Source: an uncultured Lactobacillaceae bacterium
GTDB taxonomy: Bacteria > Bacillota > Bacilli > Lactobacillales > Lactobacillaceae
Length of the DNA: 44,241 bases
NCBI GenBank assembly: GCA_945285405.1
Contig: CALYQJ010000015.1
Coordinates: 1 to 44,241, forward strand
Reading direction: 5' to 3'
Below, piece after piece: positions 24,746 to 32,845 of the stretch (the stretch's first letter is position 1; every line of letters starts with the position of its first letter). The position numbers and the translations under genes were made by a program. Below the pieces are notes generated by a model. It did no database searches. It saw only the letters and a list, made by a program, of their open reading frames with translations, and was not told the DNA's origin.

Positions 24746-25871
24746 ATTTGAAGTAAAAAAATTAATAAAAAATAAATCAACTATGGGAGCGATCATAGTT
24801 GCCCTTGTATTATTTTATGGCATCTTTTTTATTTTTTTCCTACAGTCACAATTAGTAGGTAGTTCAAAAGACCCAATTCACGGGCAAAAAGCTATTAGTT
24901 TGAATAATAAAATCGCTAATAGCTATTCTGGTCCTCTGACTGATAAAAGAATTAATGATATTATCGATTATCGCGTACGTACATTTAATAAAGCGAATAG
25001 CGCCAAAAATAATTTTTTTATGGATGTTTTTGGTTGGTCAGTTGCAAATAAATTTATTTCCGAAGAAGACCAGGGAAAATTTTATACAGTTAATGGAGCA
25101 GACCGTACTGGAATTAGAGTTATACCTGTTAATAGTTTGGGTACTAAATTTGCCCCATCAGAAATAAAAATTGGAAATTTTAAAACTTGGAATGAATTAT
25201 TTAGAGTTCTTACTAGTTCTTTTATTTTAATTGCTGTGTTAACAATTTACATTTGTTCTTCAGTCTTTTCTGGTGATTTTTCAAAAAATATAATGCCCCT
25301 ATTATTAACTACTAAATATGGAAGAACAAAACAAACTCATGCTAAAATGTTTGCTGTATTCTGTATTTCAACGACTATCTTTATAGTGGCCCAACTGATT
25401 ACAGTTATATTTTTTGGACTTTATTTTGGATTTAGTGGCTGGGATACAAGTGTTCAATTCAATTTAGAATGGAACATATTTCCATTTCCATTAAAAATGA
25501 ATTTTCTCCAATTATCTATTTGGATTCTTATTATTCAATATTTAGGTTTATTGTTTACTGCATTTATTACTGCACTTATCTCTAGCTATACTCCAAACCC
25601 ATTTATTTCATTAGCTGTTTCACTTTTAGTTTTTTCTTTACCTGTATTACTAGAAAAGATATTCAAAAGCGGTATTTTTTATAAATTATTATGGCTTTTC
25701 CCGGTTATTGACAGTAATGTAGCGAAAATGATGGAGCATTTAGTAAATCCCCAAAATAATTTTTTATTTAACAGTATTCCGATAAATATTACAGCCATAA
25801 TTTTATTTTTCGTAGCTGTTATTATCGCTTCCTTTAGAATTATTTATATCCGTATAAGGACAATGAAATAA
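24729..25871 (+). CDS. ABC transporter permease
   Basis: A permease of about 380 residues, intact, with an N-terminal membrane segment, an extracellular loop of about 130 residues, and five further segments in the second half (from LTSSFILIAVLTIYICSSVFSGDF onward). It resembles ABC-2-type permeases that work with CcmA-like ATPases for peptide or lipid export or self-protection. ATGs at 24711, 24729 and 24738 are all in frame. I chose 24729 for its spacing from AAAGCGG, and the family-like start MTKFEVKKLIKN is at 24738. It overlaps the end of the ATPase, indicating coupling. It is useless without a working ATPase unless the frameshift is not real. Confidence 0.8.
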   Translation: MLSMTKFEVKKLIKNKSTMGAIIVALVLFYGIFFIFFLQSQLVGSSKDPIHGQKAISLNNKIANSYSGPLTDKRINDIIDYRVRTFNKANSAKNNFFMDVFGWSVANKFISEEDQGKFYTVNGADRTGIRVIPVNSLGTKFAPSEIKIGNFKTWNELFRVLTSSFILIAVLTIYICSSVFSGDFSKNIMPLLLTTKYGRTKQTHAKMFAVFCISTTIFIVAQLITVIFFGLYFGFSGWDTSVQFNLEWNIFPFPLKMNFLQLSIWILIIQYLGLLFTAFITALISSYTPNPFISLAVSLLVFSLPVLLEKIFKSGIFYKLLWLFPVIDSNVAKMMEHLVNPQNNFLFNSIPINITAIILFFVAVIIASFRIIYIRIRTMK

Positions 25872-25945
25872 ACTACTTATTACTTAAGTTTTATTAAAAA
25901 TAATTTTTCTAAAATAGACAGAATTTTTATATCTATATTTTTGCT

Positions 25946-26000
25946 TTAATTCAACAAAAAAACGGGTCCGCCAGTTAGACTCGTTTTTTTGTTGAATTAA
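25946..26000. terminator. Long bidirectional terminator
   Basis: A near-perfect stem of over 20 bp (arms 25946-25967 and 25979-26000, one G-T pair) separates the convergent permease and LevR-type genes. Confidence 0.9.
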
Positions 26001-26022
26001 TCATTTTCAATACTTAACCTTA

Positions 26023-28764
26023 TTACTGATTCGCAACAATAATATCATAGATATAACCATACTCAGAATCAGGAATTTTAATACTATATTTTTCTTCAAT
26101 TACCCTAAAAGCTTTTTTAATTTGCTGTAAACACTTCTGCGAATTAGTATCTTCAAAAACTTGCATTTCATAAGTCAAAATTGGTTCATGACGAATTAAT
26201 CTTTCAATTAAGCAACTTACATGAACATATAGAGACATTCTTGTTATTCGATTTAACTTTTTACCACTAATTATGGCATAGTTATGCATAGTTTCATCAA
26301 TGCGTTTCATCACAACATTTACATCTAAAATCGTTAAATAATTAATAATTCGTTCCAAGGAAAAATTATGAATTATTTGATCATTAAACATCTGTAATTC
26401 TTGAGTAGTTAAATATTTTTTGAACAACCGGTTAAAGGTCGTTGATCGTTTCCCTGAAATGATACTTTCCAAAGAAATATAAGGTACTTGAGAAATTTGC
26501 GGATCAGCGGTTCCGATAACTGCAACCAGATTGTAATTTCTTTTTAAGTCGCACAATTTTCTAGGATCTTGTAATTTTTCTAATTCAATAGCTTTAATTT
26601 CCAAGTTTTTTTTGTGAGGTAAGCTATTACTCAATAGTTTTTTGATCTTATCAGCAGTACCAGTTTTCGTTAAACAACAAGTGACAATTAAGTTTTGGCG
26701 AGTTTTCGGCGGATATACTACTTGCAATGTTGGCAATTGTTGATCTTTTATTTTAGTAATAATTTCTTTGAAATCATGTCGCTGTTTTAAACATTGAGAA
26801 ACTCTCAAAACTGACTGAGTTGTAACATTATTAATAATCGCTACCGGAAAATCAAGTTGTGAAGAAATATAATTTTTAATTGCTACTAATGATCCCATAT
26901 CCACCATCAAGATAAGTCCTGAAACAATCTGACGATTTTGTAAATAATGCTGTACTTGTGCTCCTACTTCAGACAATCCCAGATTTAATGGCATATCAAT
27001 TGAATCAATCCAATGACCCTCTTGAATCGTATTAACTACGTTAGCAATACTACTAGCAGTAGAATAGCCGTGCGCTAAAATTAAGCACCTAACTTTTGGG
27101 TTTGTCGTATTTTTAAAAACGCTTTTCAAATATAGATAAAGAAATAATTCATCCACTGGATCAAATGCAATATTTAAGCACTGATTAACCATTTTTAGTA
27201 ACTTATGTACTATTTCTGGTAATTCTGAATTGGATTGCTTAACATGGTTAATAATATCATCACGTATTTTTTTCTCTTTAGTTGTCAAGGTAATTAAAGT
27301 AAATTGTCGATCATAATAATAATGAGCTAAGACTAATGCTACATTCCCCGTTAGTTCAATTCGCTCTTGTTGTTCAATAGTTTCAATTCCTTTTTTAAAA
27401 ACATTCTTAAATAAATTAAATGGTAAATTATGAACAGGGGGAGTCTTAGCAAAAACTAAATAATCACAAAAATTATTTAAAAGTTGATTTACTTCTTTAA
27501 AAAACTGTATCCCGAAAGAAAATTTTTGATGCAATTTAAATACTGTTTTTAAAAAAGTGATTAACTGTTCAGAACTATTAGGAGAAGATTTAGTTAAAGT
27601 CGCCAGGTTTGTTAATGGTTCAATTAAAAGATAATCTTCTTCTACCATTTGAAAGTATTGATCGTTCATTTGATCTTTTAAAAGTGCTGTCGGTAAATCA
27701 GCCAAAATTATTTTAATTTGAGCTATTTGTGAACCTTCATTTTGTAAAGCATTAGCTACTGAAATTAAAATAGTGTTGGCCAATTCCCCTACATTTGCTT
27801 GATATTTAGCCCGAATCAATAATTGTAAAACGTTCTCACTAAGTTTAATTGGTTTGTTAATTTTTTGAGCTTGTCGTAAATAAAATGCCTTAATTAAGTT
27901 TTCTTTTTCTTGCGGTAATCGCTGATCTAAAGGCGGAATTGCAATTTGAATTGGAATTCGTCGAATAAAAGTTGCTAAAAAAGTACTTTTAATTTCTTCA
28001 GTAGTAGCAAAAATTAGCCTAACATTAACCCGGTGCCCTTTGCCAGTTTCTCCTAAAGGATGGATCAAGCCATGATCTAAATAATTAAATAATTTTTCTT
28101 GACCTTTGGCACCTAAACGATGAACTTCATCTAAAAATAAAATTCCACCATCAGCTTCATCAAATAACCCCTTACTATCATTCATAGCTCCTGTAAAAGA
28201 GCCTTTTTTATACCCAAATAGATTACTGGTTAACAAGTCAGGATTATCAGCATATTCAGCACAATTAAAATGAACAAAATGAGCTGACTTTTGTAAAAAT
28301 CCTTGAGCAACACAATACTGATAATACGTTTTTGCTAACCGACTTTTCCCAACTCCCGTTGGTCCAGTTAACAAGACTGGTAACCCTAACGGGGGGTACC
28401 CCGCAGCAGCCTTTAATTTATTAACGGCTGTTAATAGTGATTCATTATGACCAATTAACTGATCAAAGGGATCAGCAACAGTATTTTGGCTTAAATCATG
28501 TTGTAAATCAGCTATCGTCTGATATTGATCCTTTAAAGTTACTTGGTAATTTATTTCTAAAACTTTACGATCCCAAAAAATTACAGGACGAGAATTAATT
28601 TTTAAAGCAATTTGAGATTTTACTAGGCGATTTAAATAATGGCTAATAGTATTACGTTTTACTTGAAATTTTTCAGCAAGATATTGCGCTGTAACTGGGT
28701 GCTTTAACCAATCTTTTTGACTAGTAATTTGCTTTAATAGCTTAATAATCTCCCCTTCGATCAT
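26023..28764 (-). CDS. LevR-type sigma-54-dependent PTS-regulated activator
   Basis: A 913-residue LevR-type activator. An N-terminal winged HTH (residues 1-60, VTAQYLAEKFQVKRNTISHYLNRL) precedes the AAA+ domain (about 100-350): Walker A GPTGVGKS at 134-141, sigma-54 contact loop GSFTGA at 188-193 and Walker B GGILFLDE at 206-213. A PRD-like region (about 440-555), an EIIA-Man-like domain with ILAHGYSTASS (His565), an EIIB-like segment with TCCLTKTGTADK (Cys696/697) and a C-terminal PRD with YVHVSCLIERLI (His848) follow. HPr and EII phosphorylation of such proteins sets activity. It should act at the -24/-12 promoter at 23331, 2.7 kb away, with the ABC genes in between. The start ATG has weak ribosome pairing (GGAAGAG). 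Confidence 0.93.
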   Translation of the reverse strand: MIEGEIIKLLKQITSQKDWLKHPVTAQYLAEKFQVKRNTISHYLNRLVKSQIALKINSRPVIFWDRKVLEINYQVTLKDQYQTIADLQHDLSQNTVADPFDQLIGHNESLLTAVNKLKAAAGYPPLGLPVLLTGPTGVGKSRLAKTYYQYCVAQGFLQKSAHFVHFNCAEYADNPDLLTSNLFGYKKGSFTGAMNDSKGLFDEADGGILFLDEVHRLGAKGQEKLFNYLDHGLIHPLGETGKGHRVNVRLIFATTEEIKSTFLATFIRRIPIQIAIPPLDQRLPQEKENLIKAFYLRQAQKINKPIKLSENVLQLLIRAKYQANVGELANTILISVANALQNEGSQIAQIKIILADLPTALLKDQMNDQYFQMVEEDYLLIEPLTNLATLTKSSPNSSEQLITFLKTVFKLHQKFSFGIQFFKEVNQLLNNFCDYLVFAKTPPVHNLPFNLFKNVFKKGIETIEQQERIELTGNVALVLAHYYYDRQFTLITLTTKEKKIRDDIINHVKQSNSELPEIVHKLLKMVNQCLNIAFDPVDELFLYLYLKSVFKNTTNPKVRCLILAHGYSTASSIANVVNTIQEGHWIDSIDMPLNLGLSEVGAQVQHYLQNRQIVSGLILMVDMGSLVAIKNYISSQLDFPVAIINNVTTQSVLRVSQCLKQRHDFKEIITKIKDQQLPTLQVVYPPKTRQNLIVTCCLTKTGTADKIKKLLSNSLPHKKNLEIKAIELEKLQDPRKLCDLKRNYNLVAVIGTADPQISQVPYISLESIISGKRSTTFNRLFKKYLTTQELQMFNDQIIHNFSLERIINYLTILDVNVVMKRIDETMHNYAIISGKKLNRITRMSLYVHVSCLIERLIRHEPILTYEMQVFEDTNSQKCLQQIKKAFRVIEEKYSIKIPDSEYGYIYDIIVANQ

Positions 28765-28808
28765 CTCATTTCTCTTCCTAGCTCATAAGCTTATACAAAA
28801 TAATAAGT

Positions 28809-29507
28809 TTAAAATCTAAATTGATAGCGATCCGCAAGAATATATTGTTCCCCTAAATGAACTAATTCGTTATTTTCATCTTTAACTTTCATTTCCAATT
28901 TGAATAAAGGAAAACCTAAACTTTTATTTAGCAATTTAGCTGCTTGTTGATTACTTGGAGTCATACTGAGAATTGTATCTTTAGCTTGTAGCTTTTTGAT
29001 TCCAAAACGTGATTGAAGCAAGCGATAGAGTGATTTACTTAAATCTAATTCTGCTAAATCCGAAAACCGGGGAAGTGGATAAAAATTACGTTCAAACATA
29101 ATTGCTTCTCCATCCACTTTACCTAAGCGTTGGACTCTTAACATGGGACTTTTACCATAATCGTCCCAATAACGTTGGGGCGGTAAACCCTTATTAATAC
29201 TTATTACTTCATAACTAGGAACAAAGCCGTTAAATCGAACCACTTGTGAAAAACTTTCAACACGTGATTGGCAAAGAAGACGATTTACTTTTGGTGGTTT
29301 ACGAACAAAGCTACCTTTTCCTTGAATTTTTTCAATCAGTCCTTCAGCAACCAAACCATTAATTGCGTTACGTAAAGTTACTCGACTTACTTGATAGTAT
29401 TTTTGTAATTGGATTTCATTAGGGATTTGAGTATTATCGGGATATAAACCTTGAATAATTTTTTGTTTCAAATCCTCACGTACTTTTTGATACAAAATTT
29501 CTGACAT
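28809..29507 (-). CDS. GntR/HutC-family (UTRA) transcriptional regulator
   Basis: A regulator of about 232 residues. The GntR winged helix (first 70 residues: LYQKVREDLKQKIIQGLYP, then YYQVSRVTLRNAINGLVAEGLI and GKGSFV) is followed by a UTRA ligand domain with MLRVQRLGKVDGEAIMFERNFYP and LGEQYILADRYQFRF. The start is the ATG at 29507, 5 bases after AGGAA. The ATG at 29525 has no ribosome site. Related HutC-type proteins sense sugar phosphates or amino sugars, and FrlR is a family member that senses fructosamine phosphates, which fits the nearby deglycase operon (inference). It lies 44 bases before the LevR-type gene in the same direction and may be co-transcribed. Confidence 0.9.
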   Translation of the reverse strand: MSEILYQKVREDLKQKIIQGLYPDNTQIPNEIQLQKYYQVSRVTLRNAINGLVAEGLIEKIQGKGSFVRKPPKVNRLLCQSRVESFSQVVRFNGFVPSYEVISINKGLPPQRYWDDYGKSPMLRVQRLGKVDGEAIMFERNFYPLPRFSDLAELDLSKSLYRLLQSRFGIKKLQAKDTILSMTPSNQQAAKLLNKSLGFPLFKLEMKVKDENNELVHLGEQYILADRYQFRF

Positions 29508-29534
29508 TGCAGTTCCTATATTCATTTTTTTGAT

Positions 29535-29581
29535 ACGTATTAATACGTTTTTATTATAACCGGTTTTTATTAAAATTCAAA
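29535..29581 (-). promoter_or_regulatory. Promoter and palindromic operator of the GntR gene
   Basis: The minus strand has TTGAAT (29580-29575), 16 bases, then TATAAT (29558-29553). The perfect 14-bp palindrome ACGTATTAATACGT (29535-29548) lies just downstream of the -10, a suitable place for autorepression. Confidence 0.6.
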
Positions 29582-29653
29582 ATTATTCATAAATTATCAT
29601 TAATATTAAACTATAATTGTTAAAATAGCTGTATATTTATAATTAAAAAACAA

Positions 29654-29693
29654 TAAAAAAAATATAAATCCTCAAACTAAAAGGATTTATATT
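29654..29693 (-). terminator. Intrinsic terminator of the second HAD gene
   Basis: A 12-bp stem (29661-29672 with 29682-29693) is followed on the minus strand by a T-run. Confidence 0.85.
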
Positions 29694-29712
29694 AATTCTA
29701 ATTTTTTAATTT

Positions 29713-30342
29713 TTAATTTATGGCTTGCATCATTTCTCTAAAATTATTAAAAATTCGATCAGCCTCTTTTTGATCAACCAGATAATCGCGCGGTTTCAAC
29801 GCCCAAGTTTGGATCCCAGCAGTTTTTGCAGCTTGAATTCCAAACTTACTGTCTTCAATTACAATACAATCATTATGATCAACCTTAATTTTCTTTAAAG
29901 CATGTAAATAAATATCAGGTGCTGGTTTATTATGTCTTACTTCCTCGCCACTTAAAACAAAATCAAAATAAGACCCGATTTGACAATCAACTAACATTTT
30001 TTGAATATTAGCTAAACCACCTGCTGATGCTAGAGCAATAGTTCGATTTTGAGATTTCAATAATTTCAAAAAATTTTCAACATCTTCATTTAAATAGGGG
30101 GCAAAATTAATTGGTTCCCTTGCTTCAAATGCTTCACATTCACGCCTTAGTTTTGCACGTCTTTGCGGATCATGAACTAACACTTCCCAAACATGATCTG
30201 TACCGCTACCTAAATAATCATTAATATCAGTAGAATCAGGTTGAATTTTATTTGCATTAAAATAAGCCATTCGGCGATTGAAGTACATCTTTTCGGAATT
30301 AACCAAAACCCCATCCATATCAAAAATAAAAGCTTTAGTCAT
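29713..30342 (-). CDS. HAD-family hydrolase (beta-phosphoglucomutase-like), paralogue 2
   Basis: A 209-residue HAD subfamily IA protein. FIFDMDGVLVNSEKMYFNRRMAYF holds Asp8 and Asp10. LASAGG, the RHNKPAPDIYLHALKK lysine motif and IEDSKFGIQAAKTAG follow. The sequence follows the HAD protein at 19320 so closely, including the cap and the WALKP ending, that they are clearly paralogues. It starts 27 bases after coaBC stops and could be in the same transcript. Together the pair brackets the PTS/deglycase/activator region. It is probably a phosphatase for a sugar phosphate of that pathway. A housekeeping repair role is the alternative. Confidence 0.88.
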   Translation of the reverse strand: MTKAFIFDMDGVLVNSEKMYFNRRMAYFNANKIQPDSTDINDYLGSGTDHVWEVLVHDPQRRAKLRRECEAFEAREPINFAPYLNEDVENFLKLLKSQNRTIALASAGGLANIQKMLVDCQIGSYFDFVLSGEEVRHNKPAPDIYLHALKKIKVDHNDCIVIEDSKFGIQAAKTAGIQTWALKPRDYLVDQKEADRIFNNFREMMQAIN

Positions 30343-30369
30343 TTACTTATCCCCCTTTGTACCAAGTAA

Positions 30370-31581
30370 TTAAGGCTTTTGTTGAAATATTTCTATAATT
30401 TTATCAACTAAAATTTCCGCAATTTTGATCTTAGGTAACAATTCCGTTGTTGTCTGATTATTAGCAGCATCAATTAATGTAACTTGATTAGTTTCACTAT
30501 TAAATCCTACTTGAGGTTTACTAACATCATTAGCCACAACTAAATCCAGCTGTTTCTGTTTTAGTTTATGTTCGGCTTGCATTAATAAATTTTGGGTTTC
30601 AGCTGCAAAACCCACCGTAATTTGGTGAGGTTGCTTAATTTTTGCTACATCTATTAAAATATCAGGAGTTTTAGTTAATTCTAAATACCAACTCGGTTCG
30701 ATATCGACTTTTTTTAACTTATGTTGAGCAGGATTAGCACATGTAAAATCAGCAACAGCTGCTGCCATCACTAAAATACGACTTTTAGGAAATTCAGCTA
30801 AAACGGCATCATGCATATCTTTTGCACTAGTCACTTTGACTAATTTTACCCCTGCCGGTACCTTAAGATTAGTTGGCGCTGAAATCAAAGTAACTAGTGC
30901 CCCTTTTTGTTGCAATACTTTAGCTACAGCATATCCCATTTTACCAGAAGAATCATTTCCCAAAAAGCGTACCGGATCAATTCGTTCATGGGTGCCCCCT
31001 GCAGTTACTATCACTCTTTGTCCCTTAATGGGACTTGGAGAAGCTAAAGTAGCATCAATTTGGGCAATTAGCTCTTCAGGCTCAGCCATCCGCCCTTTGC
31101 CCTCATAACCTTCAGCTAAGAACCCCTTACCCGGTTGAACAATCCGAACTCCATCATCTTTTAAAATCTTCAAATTACGTTGCACGGCACAGCTCGCCCA
31201 CATCTGATCGTTCATTGCTGGAGCAACTAGTTTAACAGCTGAAGTTGTCATTAAAGCAAGACTTGCAAAATCATCAGCGATGCCTTGAGCCATTTTTCCA
31301 ATTAAATTAGCACTTGCTGGAGCAACAATCGCTAAATCTGTCCATTTTGCTAAAGCAACATGATTAATTACCTTTGGATCTCTTGAATCAAATGGATCAG
31401 TTAAAACTCGATGTTTCGATAAAGTTTGAAAGCTTAAAGGAGTGATAAACTTTTGTGCTGCAGTTGTCATGACTATTTGCACATGAGCTTTAGCTTTAAT
31501 TAATAGTCGACATAAAATTAAAGCTTTATAAGCAGCAATACTCCCAGTAACATAAATTGTAATATTTTTATTCTTCAACAT
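30370..31581 (-). CDS. coaBC: Phosphopantothenoylcysteine decarboxylase / phosphopantothenate-cysteine ligase CoaBC
   Basis: A 403-residue bifunctional coenzyme A biosynthesis enzyme. The N-terminal CoaC flavoprotein domain (1-180) has VTGSIAAYKA, the catalytic His in INHVALAKWTD (His74), APASANLIGKMAQGIADD and PAMNDQMW. The C-terminal CoaB ligase has VIVTAGGTHERIDPVRFLGNDSSGKMGYA, AAAVADF and TVGFAAET. Oddly, the CoaC substrate-loop cysteine is replaced: LAEGYEGKGRM has Glu157 where E. coli has Cys158 in ACGDIGPGRM. Both activities are otherwise well preserved. A weak ribosome site precedes the ATG at 31581. Confidence 0.94.
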   Translation of the reverse strand: MLKNKNITIYVTGSIAAYKALILCRLLIKAKAHVQIVMTTAAQKFITPLSFQTLSKHRVLTDPFDSRDPKVINHVALAKWTDLAIVAPASANLIGKMAQGIADDFASLALMTTSAVKLVAPAMNDQMWASCAVQRNLKILKDDGVRIVQPGKGFLAEGYEGKGRMAEPEELIAQIDATLASPSPIKGQRVIVTAGGTHERIDPVRFLGNDSSGKMGYAVAKVLQQKGALVTLISAPTNLKVPAGVKLVKVTSAKDMHDAVLAEFPKSRILVMAAAVADFTCANPAQHKLKKVDIEPSWYLELTKTPDILIDVAKIKQPHQITVGFAAETQNLLMQAEHKLKQKQLDLVVANDVSKPQVGFNSETNQVTLIDAANNQTTTELLPKIKIAEILVDKIIEIFQQKP

Positions 31582-32007
31582 AGTTTTATTATCCCACCCA
31601 TATTAGATTTACCATTTTTTTCAACTTTTAATCTAGTTATTTGGTAAAACTTTCTAATTTAAAAACACTATTGAAAATAATCAGCTTGAAAATCAAAACT
31701 AATATATTTTAAAAGGCTTTATTAAAATTAATCTTATACTACCTTCAACTTGTCTAATTTTAATACCATCTAAAATTTTTTCCATTACTGCTAAAAAGAA
31801 TAATTAATAACATTTTAACTTTATCGAAAACAATTATCGATTAAAGAATAAAAGAAGGCTGTTTAATAACAAATAATCAAGCAATGTTCTTTCATTAATA
31901 TGCTATTCTCTTTTTTTACAAATTTTAAAAAATATAGATTATCAAAAGTTTTAATCTTTAATTCATAAATAATCAAAATTATTTTCTTATCTTTTTTTAA
32001 AATCTGC
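31582..32007. other. Intergenic region with no ORF
   Basis: AT-rich DNA between the divergent coaBC and TetR operons. I see no gene. Its left end must hold the coaBC promoter, which I cannot place with confidence. Confidence 0.4.
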
Positions 32008-32110
32008 TATAATTTTAAAAGTTTCAACCTGAGATAAAAAATTATATTTGATCTTTAAATAAAAGGATTTTAAATCCTGGACTAAATTAATAAAGTTGAA
32101 GCTTTTTGCA
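32008..32110 (+). ncRNA. Possible structured RNA or leader upstream of the TetR operon
   Basis: TGC-TATAAT (32005-32013) is a perfect extended -10. From the expected start (about 32019), AAGTTTCAAC (32019-32028) can pair over 10 bp with GTTGAAGCTT (32095-32104), closing a region with a small AGGAT/ATCCT hairpin (32064-32078). A five-T run follows. The stretch matches no riboswitch that I know, and chance pairing is possible in AT-rich DNA. Confidence 0.28.
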
Positions 32111-32113
32111 TAA

Positions 32114-32185
32114 CTAGTAGGTAAATTGTTTTTTACTCTTTTTTTTGATATCATGCGGTTAGTAATTAATCACTCTTAACTACTA
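32114..32185 (+). promoter_or_regulatory. Promoter and inverted-repeat operator of the TetR operon
   Basis: A candidate promoter is TTGTTT (32127-32132), 16 bases, TATCAT (32149-32154). Directly downstream TAGTAATTAA-N6-TTAACTACTA (32160-32185) forms an inverted repeat with 9 of 10 matching positions, and a further half-site CTAGTAGGTAA is at 32114-32124. The TetR protein encoded next is the likely ligand-responsive repressor. Confidence 0.55.
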
Positions 32186-32197
32186 GAAAGGACTCTA

Positions 32198-32845
32198 ATG
32201 AAAAAAAGGTTGAATACTGACTTAAATTATTGGTACGAAACCGCTCAAATGCCTGATAGTAAAAGAAAAGTATTAGCTTCTGCAATTAAATTGTTTTCTA
32301 CACAAGGATACGATAAAACGAGTACGCTTGAAATTTCTAAAGATGCTAAAGTAAGTCAAGCAGTAATCTTCAAATATTTTCATAGCAAAAGAGAACTACT
32401 CCAAAGTATCTTACAACCGATTATTGAAAATTTAATTCCTGTTTATGCCGACAAATTTCTTCATGAAATGAAAGAAATGAAGTTCACTCACGATCAAGCT
32501 GAAGAGGGAATTTACTACTTAATCCGGGAAAGATTTTACTTTTTATATCAGAATAAAGAAGTAGTAATTATCATTATGTCTCAAGCTTTAATTAATGATG
32601 ATATCAAGAATTCAATAATCAAAGCTTTTAACAAACAGCAAGATAAATTGATGCGTTTGATGTGGTTAAAATACAAAGACCTCACCAGATGTAACAAAAG
32701 AGCTGGTTTTCAAAACTTTGTTGAATTAATCGTAACCCAACTGATTAGTTACTTCATTCAAGTAGTTAAATTAGCTCCTAACCATAAATACAATTTTGAA
32801 AAAGATCTTCGGAGATTTGCTCGTAATGTTTTCCTCACACTCTAA
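32198..32845 (+). CDS. TetR-family transcriptional regulator
   Basis: A 215-residue TetR regulator. The helix-turn-helix (about residues 25-70) reads LASAIKLFSTQGYDKTSTLEISKDAKVSQAVIFKYFHSKRELLQSIL. The C-terminal ligand domain is unlike well-known drug-binding members and ends in a basic stretch (KDLRRFARNVFLTL). Ribosome site GAAAGGA. The last 20 bases overlap the first acyltransferase gene, so it is the first cistron of the acyltransferase/glycosyltransferase operon. TetR proteins over lipid genes often sense acyl-CoA, acyl phosphates or the lipid product, but the ligand here is unknown. Confidence 0.88.
   Translation: MKKRLNTDLNYWYETAQMPDSKRKVLASAIKLFSTQGYDKTSTLEISKDAKVSQAVIFKYFHSKRELLQSILQPIIENLIPVYADKFLHEMKEMKFTHDQAEEGIYYLIRERFYFLYQNKEVVIIIMSQALINDDIKNSIIKAFNKQQDKLMRLMWLKYKDLTRCNKRAGFQNFVELIVTQLISYFIQVVKLAPNHKYNFEKDLRRFARNVFLTL

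Noticed and set aside
30836-31108. 90-codon rightward ORF inside coaBC
   Set aside because: Antisense to strongly conserved CoaB motifs, with no start signals.
32019-32104. TPP riboswitch suggested by CCTGAGA
   Set aside because: The remaining conserved THI-box parts (the ACC...GATCTGGATAATGCC segment and the closing GCGNAGGGA) are absent, and no thiamine gene follows.
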